Assembly: GCF_000013025.1 (NCBI RefSeq)
Contig: NC_008358.1
Coordinates: 1,798,001 to 1,862,000, forward strand
Direction of reading: 5' to 3'
Origin: Hyphomonas neptunium ATCC 15444
GTDB lineage: Bacteria; Pseudomonadota; Alphaproteobacteria; Caulobacterales; Hyphomonadaceae
DNA length: 64,000 bases
Shown here piece by piece: positions 29,695 through 39,028 of the stretch (the first letter of the stretch is position 1; each line of letters starts with the position of its first letter). The position numbers and the translations under genes are program-made. The notes under the pieces are model-generated. The model was given only the letters and a program-made list of their open reading frames with translations, had not been told where the DNA came from and ran no database searches.

Positions 29695-31155
29695 TCAGCC
29701 GGCGAGTTGGTCATCAATTCTTGCGAGCGTTTCTTCCCGGCCGAGCCAATCCATGACCGGAGCAAGGTCCGGTGCTGGAAGTCCGCCGGTAAGTGCGGCT
29801 CTGAGTGGCGGGCCTATCTGCCCCATCGATAGGCCTGTTGCGGCGCAATATGACTTTATCGTTTCCGAAATGCTAGCGCCTGACCACTGCGACATTCGCT
29901 GCAGATCATCATATAGTCCCTTAAGACGAAGTTTTCCTTCATCCGACAAGGCTTTAACGGCATTTTTGTTCAGTTCGAGCGGCCGCTTTGCGTAGAGGAA
30001 GGCGAACGCGTTGGCCAGTTCAATGAGCGTTGAGCCGCGATCTTTCATGTGGGGAAGAGCTGCGCGAATGCGAGCGACTTCCGCGTCACTCAACGAACAA
30101 TTCTTGGACAAAACTGGACAAATCAGGTCAAACAGCCGCTCGTCTGCTGCCAGACGCATGAAATGCGCATTCACCGTTGCCAGCTTGTCCAGATCCAGGC
30201 GGGCAGGCGCTTTGTTGATGCCGCTTACGTCGAAAACCTGGACCGCCTCTTCATCCGTGAATATCTCCTGATCCCCATGGCTCCAGCCAAGGCGCAGGAG
30301 ATAGGCTTTCATCGCCTCGGGCAGATAGCCCATGTCGCGATACGCCGTGGTAGAGAGCGCGCCATGGCGCTTGGACAGCTTTGCGCCGTCGTTTCCATGA
30401 ATCATAGGCACATGCGAGAAGTTGGGAACGCTCCAGCCCATCGCCTCGTAGATCGGCACCTGGCGGAAGGTGTTCCGGAGGTGATCGTCGCCCCGGATGA
30501 CATGAGTGATTCCCATGTCGTGATCATCAACGACGACGGCGAGCATATAGGTCGGTGTGCCATCGGCGCGGAGCATGACGAGGTCATCAATCTCGGAGGC
30601 GTCAATTGTCACGGTGCCTTGCACGCCATCTTCAACGGTGCGCGGTCCGCTTTCCGGTGCGCGGAGGCGAACAGTGAAGGGCGCATCCGGTGAAGGCGGC
30701 GAGGCGCCATCCCTGTAGGGCGACCGGAAGGGAGCGAGCAGTTGCGAGGCTTCTGCCAGGAGCGCCTCTTTCTCGGCATCGCTGATACCTTCCTGCTTTG
30801 CAGCCTGGCGCTTCTCTTCACCAAGATCCCGGCGCGCCTGGAGCTCCTCAGGCGTCACGTAGCAGCGGAATGCCGTGCCGCGCGCGACCATGTCATGGGC
30901 AACGGCGGCGTGCCGGTCCACTTGAGCAGATTGCATGACCGGTGGCTCGTCGGGTGTCAGGCCAAGCCATTCCATGGCGTCGAGAATTGCATCCGTCGCC
31001 TCCTGGGTGGAGCGCTCCCGATCCGTATCCTCAATCCTCAGAAGAAAGCGGCCACCATTCCGGCGCGCAAACAAATAGTTGAAAAGTGCGGTCCGAGCCC
31101 CTCCAATATGCAGCATTCCCGTTGGGGATGGGGCAAACCGAGTAACAACGGACAT
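29695..31155 (-). CDS. gltX: Glutamyl-tRNA synthetase
   Basis: 486-residue class I synthetase charging tRNA-Glu. The HIGH-type motif is 'APSPTGMLHIGG' at residues ~7-18 and the KMSKS-type motif is 'GAKLSKRHG'. The ATG at 31155 directly before 'SVVTRFAPSPTG' is chosen; a longer in-frame reading upstream does not resemble the family. It is divergent from the comEC remnant and upstream of gltA. Confidence 0.97.
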   Translation of the reverse strand: MSVVTRFAPSPTGMLHIGGARTALFNYLFARRNGGRFLLRIEDTDRERSTQEATDAILDAMEWLGLTPDEPPVMQSAQVDRHAAVAHDMVARGTAFRCYVTPEELQARRDLGEEKRQAAKQEGISDAEKEALLAEASQLLAPFRSPYRDGASPPSPDAPFTVRLRAPESGPRTVEDGVQGTVTIDASEIDDLVMLRADGTPTYMLAVVVDDHDMGITHVIRGDDHLRNTFRQVPIYEAMGWSVPNFSHVPMIHGNDGAKLSKRHGALSTTAYRDMGYLPEAMKAYLLRLGWSHGDQEIFTDEEAVQVFDVSGINKAPARLDLDKLATVNAHFMRLAADERLFDLICPVLSKNCSLSDAEVARIRAALPHMKDRGSTLIELANAFAFLYAKRPLELNKNAVKALSDEGKLRLKGLYDDLQRMSQWSGASISETIKSYCAATGLSMGQIGPPLRAALTGGLPAPDLAPVMDWLGREETLARIDDQLAG

Positions 31156-31224
31156 CCGTGGCACGCTCCGACTAACCGGCGCTGTGGCCGCTGATGGGGT
31201 GGTCAAACACGAGGACGGGGCGAA

Positions 31225-32485
31225 GTGCAAGAGGGGGACGGCTTCTTCCGGAAGCTCGCGCGAGATGCCGGCAGTATCGTGGGCGTGGATTCGCGCCCAT
31301 TACTGCTTGCATTCGCCATGTGCGCCGGCGCCGCCGCCTACCTTTCCGCCCCGTTTGAACCACACAAGCTGGAAATTGCCGGCCTCTTGGCGACAGGGAT
31401 CGCCGTGCTGCTTCTGGTTCGTTGGTTGCATCAGGCAGATCTGATTTATGCCGTCACCCTATCTCTCTTTGGGTTGGTGCTCGGGTTCTCCGCGGGCGCC
31501 GTGAGGTCCTGGCTGGTCGAGCGGCCGGTCATCGCTGAAGAAACCCGTCCCATTATGCTTGAAGGATGGGTCGCCAATATAGAGGCGGGGCAGAAGGGCG
31601 CACGTCTGAAGATCAAGGTTCATTCGATTGCCGGGTTTGGAGCTGAGCAGCAGCCCAAGTTGATCCGGGTTACCCATCGCGCGCGCCTGGATTGCCAATT
31701 TCGCAATCATGCCGGTCGTCACTTTCGTCACGGCGCCCGCGGCTGCGTTGACTGTAATTCTTGCGTTGTTCGGTCACGCCGAATTTGGCCTCAAGCTATT
31801 AGGGCAGTCGCTCGAACTCGTCCTGACGATGACCCATTATTTTTATAATCTCTCTCCTGGCGTGGTGCGAATGCCTGTGCCCATGCCGCCAATGGCACTG
31901 GTCTTCCTATCCCTCTCACTGGGCGCAATGATGGCTTTTGCTGGCTGGGCGCGCCTGATTGGCGGCGCCCTGTTGCTTGCACCCGCAATATGGTTGTGGG
32001 GCCACGCACCCAAAGTCGTGATGCATTGGTCAGTATCCGGAGATGTCTATATTGCGAACCCCGATGGCATGGTGGAGCGCCTGTCACTCACCGATGGCGA
32101 TGGAATGGCGCCCTTGAGATTTTCTGAAGTTTCCGACGCGACCGCATGCGACGACGAAGTTTGCGTTTATCCGTCCTTCTCTGGCTTGCGAGTTCGCACA
32201 AATGGACAGCCAGACAAGTCGAAGGAAGACACAGAGCAGGCCACGAGCCAGTTGACTGTGGCCATAGAGGCATCAGCGCAGGCAGATAGCGATCTGGCCT
32301 TCAGTTGGACCGATGTGAGGGAGGCCGGAGGAATCACCGTGTATGCCAAGGACGGACACCTAAACATCGTCCGCATACAAAACTGCACCGAACGCCGTTG
32401 GCGCCGGTGCAGCAGTGATGACATTCTTGCCCCGAGAAGCGGCGCTATCGCGTATTTTGACCGCGTTATTCGTAACGGCGAATAA
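31225..32485 (+). pseudogene. comEC: comEC/rec2 remnant with internal deletion and frameshift
   Basis: ComEC is the inner-membrane channel for DNA uptake, normally ~700 residues in alphaproteobacteria. Two pieces in different frames remain. The first, from GTG 31225 to about 31685, has two hydrophobic helices and the N-terminal OB-like (DUF4131) region ending near 'PKLIRVTHRARL'. The second, readable from about 31690 to 32485, resumes with 'ANFAIMPVVTFVTAPAAAL', the end of the competence domain, then membrane helices and the usual soluble tail. The central competence domain is gone, and the join changes frame; the first frame runs on as nonsense to a stop at 31846-31848. The gltX-comEC-lexA order is the ancestral one. 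The 3' end overlaps lexA by 20 bases. Confidence 0.8.
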
Positions 32486-33149
32486 GCGCGACCAGCCGGC
32501 CCTGAACTTCAACCCTGTCAGGCCCGAAGATGCGCGTTTCGAATGCCGGGTTTGCTGCTTCCAGGGCAACAGATGCGCCTTTGCGGCGAAGACGCTTGAG
32601 TGTTGCCTCCTCGCCATCGATCAGCGCAACAACAATATCGCCGGTTTGAGCGGTGTTCGTGCGCTTCAGGATCACAGTGTCACCATTCAGGATGCCGGCC
32701 TGAATCATCGAATCGCCTTGAACTTCAAGCGCGAAATAATCGTCGCCTTCCGGCAATCCTCCAGGACTGGCGACCTGGCCGTTCTCCTGCTGGATCGCGG
32801 AAATTGGAGAGCCCGCCGCGATGCGCCCGACAAGCGGAATCATACCCGCAATACGCGGGGCTTCAGCGCCCTGATTTGTAACCAGAGCTGGGCGAAAGTC
32901 CCGTCTTTGACGCGCGTTCGGCGGTGGAATGGCAGAATCTGGAAGTTTCAGCACTTCCAGCGCGCGCGCCCGATTTGCGAGGCGCCGTATGAAGCCCCGC
33001 TCCTCAAGCGCCGTAATCAAACGGTGGATACCTGATTTTGACGCCAGATCGAGCGCTTCCTTCATCTCGTCAAACGAGGGGGAAACCCCGGTATCCTTGA
33101 TGCGATCATTAATGAAGAGCAGCAGCTCTTTTTGCTTTGTTGTGAGCAT
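32466..33149 (-). CDS. lexA: SOS regulator LexA
   Basis: 227-residue repressor of the DNA-damage response. The N-terminal winged helix (about 1-65) is followed by the S24 autoprotease domain. The self-cleavage bond is Ala112-Gly113 in 'GRIAAGSPI', and the catalytic dyad is Ser147 ('QGDSM') and Lys185 ('EEATLKRL'). A GTTC-N7-GTTC operator sits at 33185-33199, 36 bases upstream, indicating autoregulation. It overlaps the comEC remnant convergently. Confidence 0.97.
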   Translation of the reverse strand: MLTTKQKELLLFINDRIKDTGVSPSFDEMKEALDLASKSGIHRLITALEERGFIRRLANRARALEVLKLPDSAIPPPNARQRRDFRPALVTNQGAEAPRIAGMIPLVGRIAAGSPISAIQQENGQVASPGGLPEGDDYFALEVQGDSMIQAGILNGDTVILKRTNTAQTGDIVVALIDGEEATLKRLRRKGASVALEAANPAFETRIFGPDRVEVQGRLVALIRRYE

Positions 33150-33184
33150 GGAACGGTTCCCGATGCGAATCTATGTTCGCTTTT

Positions 33185-33199
33185 GTTCTACAAGCGTTC
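33185..33199. promoter_or_regulatory. SOS box (LexA operator) of lexA
   Basis: GTTC at 33185-33188 and GTTC at 33196-33199 with exactly 7 bases between them, the alphaproteobacterial LexA site. Further GTTC half-sites at 33175 and 33203 flank it with 6- and 3-base spacings. Located in the 66-base gap between trpC and lexA. Confidence 0.88.
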
Positions 33200-33215
33200 C
33201 CTGTTCGGGTCAATC

Positions 33216-34013
33216 TCAACAGGCGAGTTTCAGACGGGTAACCTGCTCGGCGCGGGAGGTGCCTTGCTTCATCAGCCACTCGCCGATCAGAAAACGCCGT
33301 GAACCGACCTTACGCAGACGGATAATGCTTTCCGGGTCGGCTATACCGCTCTCTGCAATGAGTTGACGGTCGCTCGATAGCATCGGTGCAAGACGTTCTG
33401 TCGTGCCAAGATCTGTAACCATCTTTTTCAGATCTCGGTTGTTGACCCCGATCAGGGGAGAGGGCAGGCGCAGCGCCCGTTCCATTTCCGCCTCATCGTG
33501 CGTCTCAACCAGAACATCCATGCCCAGCCGGGAGGCACAATCGTGAAGTTCCCCCGCAAGGGTATCATCGATCGCTGACATGATGATCAGAATGCAGTCA
33601 GCGCCATGCGCCCGCGCTTCAATGATCTGTATGGGGTCTATCATAAAATCCTTGCGGAGCATGGGTATGCTTACCGCAGCGCGGATGGTTTCAAAGTCGG
33701 CCAGGCTACCGCCGAAGCTGGGCATGTCGGTAAGCACGGAAAGACAGGCGGCGCCGCCGCGTTCATAATCCAGCGCTATTTCCACCGGATCGGCTCCCGG
33801 TAGGATGTCGCCCGCGGACGGGCTCTTGCGTTTGATTTCGCAGATAAGCGCATTCTGGTCTGCATCAGCGATCGCAGAGAGGGCAGAGCCAAATCCGCGA
33901 ACTGGAGAAGCCGCAGCCGCCGCATTTTCCAGTTCGCCAAGGGAGCGATCCTTCTTCAGCGCGCGGACTTCATCACGCTTGTAGTCAATGATCCGGTCCA
34001 GCGCGGTTTTCAT
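33216..34013 (-). CDS. trpC: Indole-3-glycerol phosphate synthase
   Basis: 265-residue TIM-barrel enzyme of tryptophan synthesis. 'CEIKRKSPSAGDI' (catalytic Lys), 'LRKDFMIDPIQI', 'GVNNRDLKKMVTDL' and 'IAESGI' are the family motifs. ATG 34013 with GGAGAG nine bases upstream is preferred; an in-frame TTG at 34019 overlaps the trpD stop. Last gene of the ppiD-trpE-trpG-trpD-trpC unit; the lexA control region follows. moaC and moeA, frequent neighbours here, are absent. Confidence 0.96.
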   Translation of the reverse strand: MKTALDRIIDYKRDEVRALKKDRSLGELENAAAAASPVRGFGSALSAIADADQNALICEIKRKSPSAGDILPGADPVEIALDYERGGAACLSVLTDMPSFGGSLADFETIRAAVSIPMLRKDFMIDPIQIIEARAHGADCILIIMSAIDDTLAGELHDCASRLGMDVLVETHDEAEMERALRLPSPLIGVNNRDLKKMVTDLGTTERLAPMLSSDRQLIAESGIADPESIIRLRKVGSRRFLIGEWLMKQGTSRAEQVTRLKLAC

Positions 34014-34015
34014 GC

Positions 34016-35041
34016 TCAATCGCTCTCCCGAGATGTGCGTACCAGCGTGTTGAGGGTTTCTCTTGCCGCTCCGCTGTCAATCGCTTGCGCTGCGCGCTGC
34101 ACGCCCGCTGGCAAATCAGCAACCATGCCGCTCACATGCAGGCCCGCTGCCGCATTGATCAGCACGATGTCTCGGAATGGGCCCTCGCGGCCATCAAGCA
34201 GATCTCGGATGGCGGCCGTGTTTTCTTCCGGGGCGCCGCCTTCAAGCGTCGACAGAGGATGGCTCGGCAGGCCGGCATCTGAAGGTGTGATTTGAAAATG
34301 GCGAATGGAGGCGGGCGTAACTTCGCAAACGTCAGTAGGACCAGAGATAGATATTTCGTCGATGCCGGCCAGCCCATGAACCACCCATGCGCAGCGGGTG
34401 CCAAGAGCTTTCAACGCCTCAGCCATGGGTGTGACCCACTGTTTGTCATATACGCCGAGAACGGAGTATTCCGCCCCTGCTGGATTGGAAAGAGGGCCGA
34501 GTAGATTGAAAATCGTCCGAATACCCAGCTTATGGCGGATGGGGGCTACATGGCGCATTGCTGAATGATAACTGCGAGCAAACAGAAAGCCCACGCCCGC
34601 AATCTCCAGGCAGGATTTGAATGCGGTGTCACTCAGCTCCAGTTGCAGGCCCAGGGCTTCCAGCACATCGGCGGACCCCGTCTTGGGCGGCACGGAGCGA
34701 TTGCCATGTTTGGCCACCCTCCCACCGGCGGCAGCAATGACGATGGCACTGGCAGTGGACGTGTTGAGGGATTTCCACGGCAACCCACCCGTCCCGCATG
34801 TGTCGAGCAGTGGTCCCTCGACAGATACGCTGCGCCCGTGACGGCGCATTATACGCGCGCCGGCGATCAGCTCATTGGCCGTTTCGCCCCGAACGGTCAG
34901 CCCCGCCAGAAATGCGCCGACTTCCTCTGGAGCAGCCTCCCCGGAAAGGAGCGTGTCAAACGCGCCTTCAAGCACGGATTCTTCCAGAGGCAGACCGCGC
35001 GCGATAGCCTGAATGGCGGTGTTAAGCGCGCTCTCGCTCAC
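34016..35041 (-). CDS. trpD: Anthranilate phosphoribosyltransferase
   Basis: 341-residue enzyme adding phosphoribose to anthranilate. The PRPP-binding glycine-rich motif is in 'DTCGTGGLPWKSLNTSTA' (the family's usual GTGGD has Leu-Pro here) and 'AKHGNRSVPPKTGSADVLEALG' is characteristic. GTG start overlapping the trpG stop (GTGA). Confidence 0.96.
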   Translation of the reverse strand: MSESALNTAIQAIARGLPLEESVLEGAFDTLLSGEAAPEEVGAFLAGLTVRGETANELIAGARIMRRHGRSVSVEGPLLDTCGTGGLPWKSLNTSTASAIVIAAAGGRVAKHGNRSVPPKTGSADVLEALGLQLELSDTAFKSCLEIAGVGFLFARSYHSAMRHVAPIRHKLGIRTIFNLLGPLSNPAGAEYSVLGVYDKQWVTPMAEALKALGTRCAWVVHGLAGIDEISISGPTDVCEVTPASIRHFQITPSDAGLPSHPLSTLEGGAPEENTAAIRDLLDGREGPFRDIVLINAAAGLHVSGMVADLPAGVQRAAQAIDSGAARETLNTLVRTSRESD

Positions 35042-35610
35042 GGTTTCACCTTTTTCAGAAAGTTCTTCAGCAGCGCATGGCCATGCTCGGTCAGGATACT
35101 CTCGGGATGAAACTGAACCCCATAGACAGGACGGGTTTTGTGATGAACCGCCATAATCTCTCCGTCATCGGTATGGGCGTCTGCCAGCAGGCAATCCGGT
35201 AGATCGTCAGTGCGGATAGCCAGGGAGTGGTAACGCACAACCTGGTAGCGCTCGGGAAGGCCTTCAAAGAGACCAGACTGATTGGTTTCAATCTCGGAAA
35301 TCTTCCCATGGCGGATCTCGCGGGCATGGATGACCGCACCGCCGAACGCCTGTCCGATTGCCTGATGACCGAGGCAGACGCCAAGTACCGGAAGATCGTC
35401 TGGAGCCGCCTTCAGAAGGTCCAGGCAGATGCCGGCCTCATTTGGTGTGCAGGGGCCGGGCGAAAGGAGCAACGCATCCGGCTTGAGCGCAAGGGCTTCA
35501 TCTACAGTGAGCTGATCATTGCGGACAACGTGTGTTTTGGCGCCGAGTTCTTCCAGATAATGGACGAGGTTCCAGGTGAAGCTGTCATAATTGTCGATAA
35601 CGAGGATCAT
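35038..35610 (-). CDS. trpG: Anthranilate synthase glutamine amidotransferase component
   Basis: 190-residue class I glutaminase that delivers ammonia to TrpE (and may serve 4-amino-4-deoxychorismate synthase). Nucleophile Cys79 is in 'LGVCLGHQAIG'; the His-Glu pair is in 'QFHPESI'. The chain has the typical N-terminus 'MILVIDNYDSFT'. ATGA overlap with trpE; separate from TrpE, unlike the TrpEG fusion of Rhizobiales. Confidence 0.97.
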   Translation of the reverse strand: MILVIDNYDSFTWNLVHYLEELGAKTHVVRNDQLTVDEALALKPDALLLSPGPCTPNEAGICLDLLKAAPDDLPVLGVCLGHQAIGQAFGGAVIHAREIRHGKISEIETNQSGLFEGLPERYQVVRYHSLAIRTDDLPDCLLADAHTDDGEIMAVHHKTRPVYGVQFHPESILTEHGHALLKNFLKKVKP

Positions 35611-37031
35611 TGGTCGTGCTCATAAGCTGCGGCCAATTCGGCAGCACGCTTCAGGGCGCCGGATTTGTGAACCGTTTCATCATATTCATACTGAGCATTG
35701 GAATCGAGCACGACACCGCCCCCTGCCTGTATGTGCACCATACCGTCTTTCAGCACGGCGGTGCGCAGCGCGATGCAGGTGTCGAGGTCGCCGTTCCAGC
35801 CGAAATAACCCACGGCGCCACCGTAGATACCCCGGCTGTGTGTTTCGACTTCATTGATGATCTGCATGGCGCGAATCTTTGGGGCGCCAGAGACTGTTCC
35901 GGCCGGAAATCCTGCGAATAATGCGTCTACAGCATCAAGGCCGGGTCTCAGATTGCCTTCGACATGGCTGACGATGTGCATCACATGGCTGTAGCGTTCG
36001 ACGATGAACTGTTCTGTGACCTCCACAGAACCATAGGCCGCAACCCGGCCCACATCGTTGCGCCCCAGATCAAGTAGCATGAGGTGCTCGGCGCGTTCCT
36101 TGGGATCGTTCAGAAGGTCTTCTGCACGCAGAGCATCTTCCGCCGGATTGCCGCTGCGCGGACGGGTTCCGGCAATAGGACGGATTGCGACCCGGCCTTC
36201 GCGCAGGCGGACGAGAATTTCCGGGCTTGACCCAACAAGCCGTACATCACCCAGATTGATATGGAACATGAAAGCGGAGGGGTTCAGCCGCCGAAGGGCG
36301 CGATAGAGGCTTATCGACTTCTGCTTGAACACGGCAGAGAAACGCTGGCTAGGCACGACCTGGAATATATCGCCAGCTTTGATGTACTCACGGCAGGTCT
36401 CTACAATCTCGAAATAGCGTTCTTGGGATGTGTTCGACACCAGGTCTACTTGTTGGGCAGTGCCGTTTTTCGGAGGCAGCGAGGGCAGGCTTTCCAGCCG
36501 CGCCTCCACCTCATCGAGGAGCGCATCGATCTCTGTCTCATCGGCGCCATTCACCCGGCCAATCAGAAGCAGCTCCTGATAGATGTGATCAAAGATCACC
36601 ATCACCCGCGGGACAACTAACAGCGCTTCGGGCACGTCCAGCTGATCTGGTTTCGTGATCGACACCGGCTCGACATGCTGGATCATGTCGTACCCGACAT
36701 AGCCGAATGCGCCGGACGCCATGGGGGGCAGGGGATCACTGGTCTCGGCGCGTGCCGCTTCAGCAAAACTGCGCAGGGCGTCTACGGGACGCTCCGCCAG
36801 CTGATGAGCGTCCGAAAAGTCAGCGGACCGGCTCGTCTCGGCGACGCCATCCTTGATGCGGAACCAGATTTCTGGCTTGAGCCCGATAAACGAATACCGC
36901 CCAAGGCGCTCGCCACCGGCAATCGACTCAAACAGAAAACTGCCCGGCTCGTCTGCTCCGAGCTTCATCATGGCGCCAACCGGCGTTTCAATATCGCCGA
37001 TGCACCGTCTTACGATCAGTCGCGCCGTCAT
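35607..37031 (-). CDS. trpE: Anthranilate synthase component I
   Basis: 474-residue chorismate-using enzyme making anthranilate. Motifs 'PIAGTRPRSGNPAEDALR', 'HLMLLDLGRNDVGRVA', 'FPAGTVSGAPKIRAMQII' and 'GAVGYFGWNGDLDTCIALRT' cover the active site. The N-terminus appears ~20 residues shorter than usual; no start codon is available upstream in frame before ppiD coding sequence. The start overlaps the ppiD stop by ATGA with no recognisable ribosome site, so translation depends on coupling. No leader-peptide attenuator is seen. Confidence 0.95.
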   Translation of the reverse strand: MTARLIVRRCIGDIETPVGAMMKLGADEPGSFLFESIAGGERLGRYSFIGLKPEIWFRIKDGVAETSRSADFSDAHQLAERPVDALRSFAEAARAETSDPLPPMASGAFGYVGYDMIQHVEPVSITKPDQLDVPEALLVVPRVMVIFDHIYQELLLIGRVNGADETEIDALLDEVEARLESLPSLPPKNGTAQQVDLVSNTSQERYFEIVETCREYIKAGDIFQVVPSQRFSAVFKQKSISLYRALRRLNPSAFMFHINLGDVRLVGSSPEILVRLREGRVAIRPIAGTRPRSGNPAEDALRAEDLLNDPKERAEHLMLLDLGRNDVGRVAAYGSVEVTEQFIVERYSHVMHIVSHVEGNLRPGLDAVDALFAGFPAGTVSGAPKIRAMQIINEVETHSRGIYGGAVGYFGWNGDLDTCIALRTAVLKDGMVHIQAGGGVVLDSNAQYEYDETVHKSGALKRAAELAAAYEHDQ

Positions 37032-38941
37032 TGGGCAGCCGTTATCGTTCGCTTGTAAGAGGCGATCGCCGAAGCATTCTCCTTGACCTTGACCGCCCGG
37101 CGAATTTCGTCATCCACAGCGGCTTCCAGATCGGCCGTGAGCGACTCTGTGACATCGGCAGAGGCGGCAGTGCCCATGCTTGCAATCATTTCCGGCGTTG
37201 GCGGGGAAACACTCAGGATCTTGAGGATGGCAAATACAGATCCATCACCTGTCGGCAGACTGATGACGCTGCCAGCCGGGTTATTGAATGTAGCCTGCAT
37301 CAGCGGCCCTGGCACACCCATAGCCTGAGCGTTTGAGCGCGATACCGGTTCGGGCAAGCGATCCACCTGCGCGCCACTCTCCGCAGCTGCGGCATCGAGT
37401 GTTACTGACCCGGCGCGGACGCGCTCAGTAAGCGCCTCCACCGCAGCTTCCGCTGCATTGGCAGTGCGCTCCGAGACGATCATCGCGCTTACCCGGTCCT
37501 TGATCGCATCAAGCTCGGGCGTAGCAGCCGGAACAATCCGTCGGGGCGCGACGAGGACCACGGAACTCGCAACGTCAAAGCGGCTACCGATTTCGTTCTC
37601 GGGCAGCCGGAAAGCCTGGGGTAGCGCCTCAGGAACCTCCGAAAGGATTGTGAACTGATTGCCCTGCTCGGTGATTCCGTTCTGATCAACGGGTGCGATG
37701 CTTATGATTGGAACGCCGATGTCTTCGGCCACCTGCGAGAGATCGTTCCCCGCGGCAAGGGCTTCATCCAATGTCTCAAGGGCGGCGGAAAAAAGGAGCT
37801 GCGCACGCTCTCGCGCCAGCCCAAGACGGATCTCTTCGGCGACTTCTTCGAGAGGTTTCACTGCGCCGGGCTGGACCGAAATCAATCGGGCGACCAGCCA
37901 CTGGCCGTCAACTTCCCGCGGGCCATACATCGCGCCGCTCTGTCTGCCGGGCCCAAACATGGCGTCCTGCAAAGCCTGATCCGAAATGTCTTCGGCGCGC
38001 GCCGTGCGCATCTGAACGGAATTCGCACCTGTTACGCTGTTGGGGTCGGCGCCGCCGGCAAGCAGGCCAAAGGCCGTGCGCGCAGCGTCCCGTGTCGGGA
38101 ACAGGAGCTCCGCGTAAGTACGTTGATCTGGCGCCGCAAACCGTTCCGATTTGGTGGCTTCGTAAACAGTTGCCACTTCCTGGTCAGTTACTTCCACTTT
38201 GCCGGTAAAGTCATCCGTCGACATACGCAGGATGTCGAGCGCGCGGCGTTCAGGCTGTTTCAGCCGTTCCAGATGCTCGTCATAGTAAGCCTTGATCTCG
38301 GCATCGGTGGGCACCTCCGGCGCGGGTGCGTCTGATGCATCGAAGAAAAACCATGCAACCTCCCGCGTCTCGCCAAGATAATTTGCCTGGATATTTGCAA
38401 TGACCTGAGGGCCATAAACCGCTGATCGACCTGCCTGGCTCAATGCCCGGATAAGAATGTCGTCCTGCAGTTGACGCTCGAATTGAGCTGGCGACATGCC
38501 CAGCTGAGAAATACGGTCCCGGAACATCGCGGGGTCCAGCTCACCGGTCAGGGGGTTCTGGAAGGCCGGGATGCTGTTCATTTCCTCGACAACAGCTTCT
38601 GGCGACGGAGAAATACCAATGCTTTCACCGTAACCGAGGCGTGTTATGCGTGCTTTTTCGACCTCAACAATCTGGTCGATCAGGCCTTGCTCCAGCGCTT
38701 CAGACTTGCTCAGCGGCCGCTCAGCGGTCGCATTGATATTGCGCAGGACGGTTTCCACCCGAAAATCCAGATCTGCCGGATCAAGCCCGCGAGAACCGGC
38801 GCTGACAACGTTCGCGCCCAGCCCGCTGCGCATCTGATTCACGATCGCATCGACGCCCCAGAACGCCATTCCGACGATGACGATCATCAAAACCAGCTTC
38901 CCCACCGGGGAACGGGTCATCTTCTTCATAAGTGCGAGCAT
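37028..38941 (-). CDS. ppiD: Membrane-anchored periplasmic PpiD/SurA-type peptidyl-prolyl isomerase
   Basis: 637-residue periplasmic folding factor with one N-terminal membrane anchor (about residues 14-32), a SurA_N-like helical region (~50-230) and a parvulin domain (~265-365, 'QRTYAELLFPTRDAA'), followed by a second degenerate parvulin-like region. In E. coli PpiD works at the SecYEG exit. The start at 38941 has an AGAGAAG site upstream; a second Met five codons on is possible. It is the head gene of the trp unit and divergent from tpiA. Confidence 0.92.
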   Translation of the reverse strand: MLALMKKMTRSPVGKLVLMIVIVGMAFWGVDAIVNQMRSGLGANVVSAGSRGLDPADLDFRVETVLRNINATAERPLSKSEALEQGLIDQIVEVEKARITRLGYGESIGISPSPEAVVEEMNSIPAFQNPLTGELDPAMFRDRISQLGMSPAQFERQLQDDILIRALSQAGRSAVYGPQVIANIQANYLGETREVAWFFFDASDAPAPEVPTDAEIKAYYDEHLERLKQPERRALDILRMSTDDFTGKVEVTDQEVATVYEATKSERFAAPDQRTYAELLFPTRDAARTAFGLLAGGADPNSVTGANSVQMRTARAEDISDQALQDAMFGPGRQSGAMYGPREVDGQWLVARLISVQPGAVKPLEEVAEEIRLGLARERAQLLFSAALETLDEALAAGNDLSQVAEDIGVPIISIAPVDQNGITEQGNQFTILSEVPEALPQAFRLPENEIGSRFDVASSVVLVAPRRIVPAATPELDAIKDRVSAMIVSERTANAAEAAVEALTERVRAGSVTLDAAAAESGAQVDRLPEPVSRSNAQAMGVPGPLMQATFNNPAGSVISLPTGDGSVFAILKILSVSPPTPEMIASMGTAASADVTESLTADLEAAVDDEIRRAVKVKENASAIASYKRTITAAQ

Positions 38942-39028
38942 ACGGCGCTTCTCTATTTCTGGGGTTTGCCGGGTGGCTCACAGCTTGCTAGGCGACCGGT
39001 TTATGACTTGCAAGAGAGGGAAGGCCGC

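Noticed and set aside
31709-32485. C-terminal comEC piece as an independent small membrane protein gene
   Set aside because: The ATG at 31709 is an internal methionine of the ancestral ComEC and no ribosome site precedes it, so a remnant explains it better.
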